Below are positions 6,396 through 11,275 of a stretch of DNA of 11,275 nucleotides, one piece after another (within the stretch, counting starts at the first letter, position 1; every line of letters begins with the position of its first letter). Under the pieces are notes generated by a model. It had not been told where the DNA came from, did no database searches, and was given only the letters and a program-made list of their open reading frames with translations. Source of the stretch: an uncultured Oscillospiraceae bacterium. Its GTDB lineage: Bacteria; Bacillota; Clostridia; Oscillospirales; Oscillospiraceae. The stretch spans positions 1 through 11,275 of the forward strand of contig CAKUCT010000045.1 in the NCBI GenBank assembly GCA_934643765.1, given 5' to 3'. The position numbers and the translations under genes were made by a program.

Positions 6396-7739
6396 TTATA
6401 AGCTTCCGGCGAATTTTTGACGCATCTCAGCCGTTCTGCCGCAGCACATCTTCCCTTCCGGGCAGCTGCCAAAAGCAAAGCAGGTCGGCCCATAGAGTCC
6501 GAAGAGAACCGGATGCGCCCGGCGCAGCACACGCAATGCTTCGGTCGCAAGCTCGCGGATTTCCCACTGCGCGCGCATGCACGTGCGCAGACGGAAATAT
6601 GTATAGAGCTCTCCTGCGTTCATGGTCGACACGACCGGAACCTTCAGCCCGCTCACAAGAAGATACGAAAGCACGTCGTCTCCCGCGCCCATGGCCCGCA
6701 GTTTCCCGGCAGCCTCCTCCGCCATTGAAAACGCGCTTCGATACAAATCTTCGGCCCCGGCCGCCCGGACACTCTCCGGCAGCACATAGCGCCCATAATC
6801 CGCGTTCGCAAGAAGATCGGGCGCAACCATCGCCTGCATCCGGTGCCGCGTCAGATGAGTCAGCGCCGCAAGCGACATTCCAGCATACAAGAGCGTAAAG
6901 CTTGCCTGCTCGAGTTCCCGCTTTCTCGGCCGCGCCAGAAGCGCTTTTAAAAGCTCCGCCTGCTCCTGCTGCGTCAACTCCGGCGCCAACTCTCCGCGCG
7001 CCAGATACGCCGCCTGGCAAATCAGCTTCTCCGGTTCCGCCGTCCCGGCCAGAAGCGTCACTGGGGCGCTTGTGGAAAGCGCCTGCGCCCTCGGCACCGG
7101 CAGCGGCTTTTCGCAGTACACCTCCGGCTTCCGGATGGCCAGATACGGCAGGACCTCTTCGCACTGTGAAAACAGGCTCTCGCCCAGGCGCCGCAGCTCC
7201 GGCAGCGCGCTGCCCCGGCCATAGACCATCTCGTTCATCACATGCACCAGCTCGCGTGCGTTCATCGTACACAGGAAGTTGCTGCAGAAGCAATACGGCA
7301 GCACAAACCGCGCGTCCTCCTTCGGGACGCCCGCGGCTTCCAGCGCGTCATAGACGCCAAACATGCCGCGCACGGCTTTTTCAAACACCGCCCGCTGCGC
7401 CTCATCGGAAAAGCCTGGCGATACGAAGCCCGCCTTGGAAAAATCGACATAGCGGCGCGATTTGACTGTAAACGAGGCAAGCCGGAATTCGATGATAAAC
7501 TGCTCAACCAGCACCGAAACATTTTCAAACGCAAGGTTCACCGACGCATGCTCCAGCACCGACGTGTGCCCCGACGAGAGCACCTTGCCGATCAGGCGGA
7601 TGTTCTTTTCATCGCCCGCCGAAAGTGACTTCTCATAGATTTCCTCGGCCGTGCCGTCCATGGTGGAAATCCGGCCGCCGGAGGCAATGATCGCGTGGGC
7701 GTTGCTGTTATAGTGTAAAATTCTGACCTGTCCGTGCAT
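6396..7739 (-). CDS. thyX: Tandem-domain flavin-dependent thymidylate synthase (ThyX family)
   Basis: ThyX makes dTMP from dUMP using FAD, NADPH and methylene-tetrahydrofolate. Single-domain ThyX is about 220-250 residues; this protein has 447 and shows two ThyX-like halves, as in some tandem ThyX proteins. Half one has GHTSVLEH (57-64) and FRLASFTVKSRRYVDF (85-100), which matches the RHR(x7)S...RY region but with EFR instead of RHR. Half two has TRHRMQ (297-302) and a later RY (317-318), but the x7-Ser position is Asp. It then keeps the family C-terminus: AQWEIRELA (390-398), GPTC (417-420) and CPEGKMCCG (426-434). The canonical motif is thus divided between the halves, so a composite active site is likely. 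The ATG has GGAG six bases upstream. The gene is last in its operon, 27 bases after the DUF2344 gene. Confidence 0.8.
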   Translation of the reverse strand: MHGQVRILHYNSNAHAIIASGGRISTMDGTAEEIYEKSLSAGDEKNIRLIGKVLSSGHTSVLEHASVNLAFENVSVLVEQFIIEFRLASFTVKSRRYVDFSKAGFVSPGFSDEAQRAVFEKAVRGMFGVYDALEAAGVPKEDARFVLPYCFCSNFLCTMNARELVHVMNEMVYGRGSALPELRRLGESLFSQCEEVLPYLAIRKPEVYCEKPLPVPRAQALSTSAPVTLLAGTAEPEKLICQAAYLARGELAPELTQQEQAELLKALLARPRKRELEQASFTLLYAGMSLAALTHLTRHRMQAMVAPDLLANADYGRYVLPESVRAAGAEDLYRSAFSMAEEAAGKLRAMGAGDDVLSYLLVSGLKVPVVSTMNAGELYTYFRLRTCMRAQWEIRELATEALRVLRRAHPVLFGLYGPTCFAFGSCPEGKMCCGRTAEMRQKFAGSL

Positions 7740-7766
7740 TGGCTTCTCCTTTATCTGTTCCGGCGT

Positions 7767-8426
7767 TCAGCGGAACGGCGCAAATGTGTCATCGAATACT
7801 TCCTCGCGCGCAAGGCGGGCGAAGTCCGGCTTGTATTCCGGCAGATCGGTTTCGATCGCGTATACCAGCAGCTGCGGGTTAAGTCCCGGGTTCTGCGCGC
7901 AGACCACCGCCTCCAGGCAAAGCTCGCCGGGCGCGGTTTCCCGGATCATCAGCGAATGAATCAGCGGCTTCATATCGATTTCCTTGTCGCCTTTCTTGCT
8001 CCGCTTGAGAATCGGAAGGCTCTCACGCGAAAACAGCGCTGCAATCGCCTCGCGCGCGCCCTGCGGCACGCCGTCGTCATATTCCAGCGTCACCGACGCC
8101 TTCAAAAACTGTAATAGCTTCGTCTTGCGCCCGCTCTCATACGCCTGCAGCACCCGGATGCCCGCCGGCAGCACCGCGTTCAGCCGCGCCGGGAGCGTCG
8201 CCATCTCGACAGAGCCGTCTTCAATTTCAAAATCCAGAATCTCGCACCGGCTCTCGGTTCCGACCGGAAGCGGCAGCGCAATCGATACATAGGCCCGCGG
8301 GCTGAAGCCCTGCGAGTGCCAGATGAGAATATCCGCCCGGCGGAACGCGCGCTGAAACACGCGCATCAAATCCAGGTGCGAGAGGTATACGGCGTCTCCG
8401 CCCTTTTCAAACAGCAGTCTATTCAT
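7767..8426 (-). CDS. DUF2344 / TIGR03936 radical SAM-associated protein
   Basis: This 219-residue protein begins LLFEKGGDAVYLSHLDLMRVFQ. It continues with SQGFSPRAYVSIALPLPVG (39-57), the hallmark of the DUF2344 family found beside, or fused to, TIGR03960 radical SAM proteins in Clostridia and other Bacillota. The family's reaction is not known to me; constant pairing suggests a partner or substrate-binding subunit of the radical SAM enzyme, possibly in RNA or translation-related modification. Length is normal for the family. Its ATG overlaps the stop of the radical SAM gene by eight bases (ATGAATAG), with GAGGGG about six bases before the start, so translation is coupled. No signal peptide or membrane segment is present, indicating a cytoplasmic protein. 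Confidence 0.88.
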   Translation of the reverse strand: MNRLLFEKGGDAVYLSHLDLMRVFQRAFRRADILIWHSQGFSPRAYVSIALPLPVGTESRCEILDFEIEDGSVEMATLPARLNAVLPAGIRVLQAYESGRKTKLLQFLKASVTLEYDDGVPQGAREAIAALFSRESLPILKRSKKGDKEIDMKPLIHSLMIRETAPGELCLEAVVCAQNPGLNPQLLVYAIETDLPEYKPDFARLAREEVFDDTFAPFR

Positions 8427-10254
8427 CGCACACCCCTCTTTCGCTCAGGCTCCGCGCGCCGCAGCCGGCGCACTGCGTGCGGCAGTCGGGCGTCGTCTCC
8501 GAGCGGTAGGCTTTTTCGCGCTCACGCAGGAAAAACTGCTTCGTCACGCCGACATCAATCGTCTGCCACGGAAGAAGCTCGTTCTCCCCGAATCCGCGCA
8601 CGGTATAATAGTCCGGGTCAACGCCGCAGTCCCGGAACGCCTGCATCCAAAGATCATAGCGGAAATACTCATCCCAGCCGTCGAGCTTGCAGCCAAGCTC
8701 GTGCGCGCGCAGAAGCACCTTGCAAAGCCGCCGGTCGCCGCGCGCGAGCACCGCCTCCAGGCGGCTGAGATCACTTTCATGGTACCGGTAATCCACACCA
8801 CGCGCCGTCAGACAGCTCTGCAGCAGATGCACACGCCGCAGATACTCCTCGGGCGTGATCTGCGCCTCCCACTGAAACGGCGTAAACGGCTTCGGTACAA
8901 AATAGGCCGTCGCAAGGTTGATGGAAATGCCGCGCTTTTTGTTGCTTGCCGTCATGCGCCAGCAATGGACGATTTTATTGACAAGCTCCGCAATCTCCGC
9001 CACATCTTCATCCGTCTCTGTCGGCAGTCCCAGCATAAAATAGAGCTTCACGCTGTTCCAGCCGCCGGAAAAGGCCGTGGCGCAGGTGTCGAGAATCTCC
9101 CGCTCGGTCACGTTTTTGTTGATCGCGTCGCGCAGGCGCTGCGAGCCCGCTTCTGGCGCAAACGTCAGACCGCTCTTGCGCACCTTCTGCACCTTCATCA
9201 TCAGCTCGCGCGAAAAATTATCCGCGCGCAGCGACGGCAGCGAAAGATTGATCTTCCGCGGCTCGCAGTATTCCAGAAGCCGGTCAGCCAGCTCCGGCAG
9301 ATGGCGGTAGTCAGAGGTAGAAAGGCTTGCCAGCGTCATCTCGCTGTTGCCGGAGTCCTCCAGAGATGCGATGGCCTGCTCGCACAGCGTATCGGCGCTT
9401 TTTGCACGCACGGGCCGATAGCAGAAGCCCGCCTGACAGAAGCGGCAGCCGCGGATACAGCCGCGGAAAATTTCAAGGTTCGTCCGGTCGTGGACAATTT
9501 CCGTCGAGGGAACGATCGTCTTTGTCGGAAAATACGCCTTGTCCATGTCCTGCACAATGCGCTTTCTCACGCGCGCTGGCGCGCCGTCTTCCGGCCGGAT
9601 GGCCGCAAGCGTGCCGTCCGGATTGTATGTATGCGTATAAAATGACGGCACATAGACGCCGTCGATTCTGCACACGCGGTGCAGGAATTCTTCCTTGCTG
9701 CAGCCGTCGCGCTTGGCCTGACGGTAGCACGAGAGAATTTCCTTCGTGATATCCTCGCCCTCGCCGAGCGAGAAAAAGTCAATAAAATCCGCCAGCGGCT
9801 CCGGATTCACCGCGCACACGCCTCCGGCAAAGACAATATTCTCAAGCTCGGTGCGTTCCTTGGCCAGCAGCGGCACGCCGGAGAGCTCCAACATATTTAA
9901 AATGTTGGTGTAACTCATTTCGTAGCCGATTGTAAAGGCAATCAGATCAAAGTCTTTGACCGCATCGTGGCTTTCGAGCGCATAAAGCGGGATATTGTGC
10001 TCGCGCATCTGCTGCTCCATATCGCCCCAGGGCGCAAACACGCGCTCGCACCATACGCCTGGCATTTCGTTCATCAGGCCATACAAAATCCGCATGCCGA
10101 TGTTGGACATGCCGATCTCATACGTGTCCGGGAAGCAGAACGCCACACGCACGTCCACGTCCTTTTTGTCCTTGACAATCTGGTTGTATTCTCCGCCGAC
10201 ATAGCGCGCCGGTTTTTGCACCTGCGGCAGAATTCTGTGTAAGGTATCTGTCAT
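8419..10254 (-). CDS. B12-binding-type radical SAM protein (TIGR03960 family)
   Basis: The 611-residue product has a Rossmann-like N-terminal part resembling a cobalamin-binding domain (about 35-165, with FPDTYEIGMSNIGMRILYGL and SLGEGED). A radical SAM barrel follows with the cluster motif C266-IRG-C270-RF-C273, FAPEAGS (366-371) and the KLYFMLGLPTETDED strand-loop (403-417). The C-terminal region ends with C591-RTQ-C595-AG-C598-G, a possible second metal site. The canonical DHxxGH-type B12 motif is not evident, so cobalamin use is uncertain. The product belongs to the TIGR03960 family, with unknown substrate. In Clostridia this gene is commonly found with a DUF2344 gene and near spoIVFB-like, RNase G and L21/L27 ribosomal genes. 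It follows the M50 protease gene after 18 bases and overlaps the DUF2344 gene, in one operon. A GGGG seven bases before the ATG is a modest ribosome site. Confidence 0.9.
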   Translation of the reverse strand: MTDTLHRILPQVQKPARYVGGEYNQIVKDKKDVDVRVAFCFPDTYEIGMSNIGMRILYGLMNEMPGVWCERVFAPWGDMEQQMREHNIPLYALESHDAVKDFDLIAFTIGYEMSYTNILNMLELSGVPLLAKERTELENIVFAGGVCAVNPEPLADFIDFFSLGEGEDITKEILSCYRQAKRDGCSKEEFLHRVCRIDGVYVPSFYTHTYNPDGTLAAIRPEDGAPARVRKRIVQDMDKAYFPTKTIVPSTEIVHDRTNLEIFRGCIRGCRFCQAGFCYRPVRAKSADTLCEQAIASLEDSGNSEMTLASLSTSDYRHLPELADRLLEYCEPRKINLSLPSLRADNFSRELMMKVQKVRKSGLTFAPEAGSQRLRDAINKNVTEREILDTCATAFSGGWNSVKLYFMLGLPTETDEDVAEIAELVNKIVHCWRMTASNKKRGISINLATAYFVPKPFTPFQWEAQITPEEYLRRVHLLQSCLTARGVDYRYHESDLSRLEAVLARGDRRLCKVLLRAHELGCKLDGWDEYFRYDLWMQAFRDCGVDPDYYTVRGFGENELLPWQTIDVGVTKQFFLREREKAYRSETTPDCRTQCAGCGARSLSERGVCDE

Positions 10255-10272
10255 AGTTCTACCCCGAAAAAA

Positions 10273-10866
10273 TCATAGTTCTATATATTGTACTCTACTC
10301 CTGTCACAGATGCAAGAGCCTTCACAGCCCTCCAGCCGCAAAAATACCATGCCCCATATCAAAACCGGCAAAAGCCCTGCGCCGTATTTCCACGCGCAGC
10401 CAAGCGCGCCCAGAAGCCCCGCGGCGCAGATCATCCGCCCCGTCCAGCGGCAGACAATATCCGCCAGACGCAAGCTCCCATGCAGCGCCAGCGCCGCGCG
10501 CAGTGCGCGCCCCCCATCCAGCGGCCAGAGCGGCAGCAGATTGAAAAGCCCCAGCAGCAGGCTGATGGCCGCAAATCCCGGCGCGCGGGTGCGCAGCAAA
10601 CAGCACCCGGCAACACTCACGGCCGGCCCCGCCAGCGCGGCCAGCATTTCCTGCCGGTAGCCAAGCGGACCCGTCCGGATTCTCGCGTCCAGAAAGCCCA
10701 GACGCAGACTTAAAACGCGCGCGCCGAGCAGCCGCAGCGCAATCAGGTGCCCCACCTCATGCGCCGCCACCGCCGCCAGCAGCGGCGCGATAAGAGCCTG
10801 CTGATCTGTAAGCCACAGAAGGCACAGTGCGGCAATAAAACCGGGCGTGATCTCAAGGCGTCTCAC
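10273..10866 (-). CDS. spoIVFB: SpoIVFB-like M50 site-2 membrane metalloprotease
   Basis: This 197-residue polytopic protein carries both hallmarks of site-2 proteases. HEVGH (36-40) in a hydrophobic helix gives two zinc ligands and the catalytic Glu, and NLLPLWPLDGGR (109-120) gives the third ligand Asp117. Hydrophobic stretches at about 11-35, 75-92, 97-112 and 146-176 fit a multi-pass core. In B. subtilis SpoIVFB cleaves the pro-sequence of SigK in the mother cell. This protein is clearly shorter than B. subtilis SpoIVFB and lacks its C-terminal CBS domain. The start is GTG (10866): an in-frame TGA lies two codons upstream, so no earlier start is possible. It overlaps the upstream gene by 14 bases, suggesting translational coupling. 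The specific assignment rests on operon position after a SpoIVFA-like gene and on nearby sigK; a general M50 protease cannot be excluded. Confidence 0.8.
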   Translation of the reverse strand: MRRLEITPGFIAALCLLWLTDQQALIAPLLAAVAAHEVGHLIALRLLGARVLSLRLGFLDARIRTGPLGYRQEMLAALAGPAVSVAGCCLLRTRAPGFAAISLLLGLFNLLPLWPLDGGRALRAALALHGSLRLADIVCRWTGRMICAAGLLGALGCAWKYGAGLLPVLIWGMVFLRLEGCEGSCICDRSRVQYIEL

Positions 10867-11125
10867 CCGTCAGCACCAGATAGGACTCGGCAAACGCCGA
10901 TGCAACCTCCTGCCCGCCGGCAAGCGCGTCCTGCAGCGCAGAAAAGGCCGCCTGCACCCTTCCGCCCTCTTCCAGTCCGAGCCAGCCTCTGATCGCCTGC
11001 CCGGCCTGCGGCACGCAGAGCCTGCACGTCGCAACAACAGCAGCCAGCGCCAGCGCCAGAAAGCCGCGCGACAGCCACACGCCGGGCGCCGTTTTTCTTC
11101 GATTTTCACATCTTACTTCTTCCAT
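10853..11125 (-). CDS. Short single-pass membrane protein in the spoIVFA position
   Basis: The 90-residue product has a charged N-terminus (EEVRCENRRK), one hydrophobic segment (about 17-37) and a short C-terminal domain ending in VLTGETP. I chose the ATG at 11125 because GGAGG lies eight bases upstream; an ATG at 11143 has no such site, and the longer open frame runs into the tRNA gene. In B. subtilis spoIVFA is directly upstream of spoIVFB and encodes a single-pass anchor and inhibitor of the protease with a degenerate M23 (LytM) domain. This protein has the right position, topology and coupling but stops where the M23 domain would begin, and the M50 gene starts at once, so no hidden domain remains. 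It may be a minimal SpoIVFA. Sequence similarity is too thin to be sure. Confidence 0.65.
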   Translation of the reverse strand: MEEVRCENRRKTAPGVWLSRGFLALALAAVVATCRLCVPQAGQAIRGWLGLEEGGRVQAAFSALQDALAGGQEVASAFAESYLVLTGETP

Positions 11126-11144
11126 GCTTTTCGCCTCCGACATA

Positions 11145-11172
11145 TTTTTATGCACGGGCAGGAAAATCATGC
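11145..11172 (-). promoter_or_regulatory. Possible sigma-E-like promoter of the spoIVF operon
   Basis: On the - strand CATAAAAA (11145-11152) is close to the sigma-E -10 (CATACAAT-like), and GCATGAT (11166-11172) partly fits its -35. The spacer is 13 bases, one shorter than usual. No convincing sigma-A promoter was found on this strand. In B. subtilis the spoIVF operon is under sigma-E, which makes this site worth noting, but the match alone is weak. Confidence 0.25.
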
Positions 11173-11180
11173 TTTGCCTC

Positions 11181-11209
11181 TTGACAAACGCGAATTTCTT
11201 CACTATAAT
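11181..11209 (+). promoter_or_regulatory. Consensus sigma-A promoter of the tRNA-Pro gene
   Basis: TTGACA (11181-11186) and TATAAT (11204-11209) are both perfect and are separated by the optimal 17 bases. Transcription would start near 11216, about five bases before the mature tRNA 5' end, implying a very short leader. Such strength is usual for stable RNA genes. Confidence 0.92.
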
Positions 11210-11220
11210 AATCGAGCTAA

Positions 11221-11275
11221 CGGGGTGTGGCGAAGTTTGGTATCGCGCTTGGTTCGGGACCAAGAGGCCTCGGGT
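11221..11275 (+). tRNA. tRNA-Pro (anticodon CGG), 3' end cut by the window
   Basis: The acceptor strand CGGGGTG is followed by TG, a D-arm GCGA...TCGC, and an anticodon stem CTTGG/CCAAG that holds the loop TTCGGGA. With the U-turn T at position 33 the anticodon is CGG, reading the proline codon CCG. The window ends within the start of the T-arm (TCGGGT), so the 3' acceptor strand is missing. The gene is divergent from the spoIVF-like operon and has its own perfect promoter. Confidence 0.9.

Noticed and set aside
6427..7293. 288-codon - strand frame inside the thyX-like gene
   Set aside because: Gly/Ala/Arg-rich composition typical of a shifted frame; the ThyX frame carries the conserved motifs.
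11126..11263. Upstream extension of the short membrane protein to 136 residues
   Set aside because: The extra residues are encoded by the tRNA gene and its promoter on the other strand, and the internal ATG at 11125 has a strong GGAGG site.
1..11275. CRISPR array, insertion sequence ends or long direct repeats
   Set aside because: No regularly spaced repeat, transposase gene or terminal inverted repeat was found by reading through the window.

Overview
The window looks like a chromosomal stretch of an endospore-forming, fairly GC-rich member of the Clostridia (Bacillota). Signs are strong AGGAGG-type ribosome binding sites, lipoproteins with LxGC lipoboxes, a SigK-type sporulation sigma factor, a SpoIVFB-like site-2 protease, and the Clostridia-typical pair of radical SAM protein (TIGR03960 type) plus DUF2344 protein. 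Genes are tightly packed and no gene-free gap exceeds 300 bases.

Left edge (1-796, + strand): the C-terminal end of a large serine recombinase runs directly into the 3' part of a sigK gene. The sigK reading frame continues upstream of its first ATG only as far as Asn-Glu. The recombinase stop codon sits inside the AATGA that encodes this Asn-Glu. As I recall it, AATGA at this codon pair is the crossover core of the Bacillus subtilis skin element. I read this as the right-hand junction of a skin-like element that splits sigK and is removed by its own recombinase; this is the most interesting part of the window. The 5' half of sigK and the rest of the element lie outside it.

Middle (812-6270, mostly - strand): a shared bidirectional terminator separates sigK from a convergent two-gene restriction-modification cassette. 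This consists of an HsdM-like N6-adenine methylase fused to a single HsdS-like target-recognition domain, followed with overlapping stop and start by an HNH nuclease that has an Mrr-like winged helix. Next to it are two secreted lipoprotein genes of unknown function, the outer one with an extended -10 promoter.

Right side (6354-11275): a - strand operon of five genes runs in the order short membrane protein in the spoIVFA position, SpoIVFB-like M50 protease, radical SAM protein, DUF2344 protein, and a tandem ThyX-type flavin-dependent thymidylate synthase. It ends at a perfect 14-bp hairpin. Divergent from it, a consensus promoter drives a tRNA-Pro(CGG) gene cut off by the window end.

The two sporulation parts may work together: in B. 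subtilis SpoIVFB cleaves pro-SigK, and sigK must first be rebuilt by excision of skin. Here the rebuilt gene and the candidate protease lie about 10 kb apart. Whether this SigK has a pro-sequence cannot be seen.
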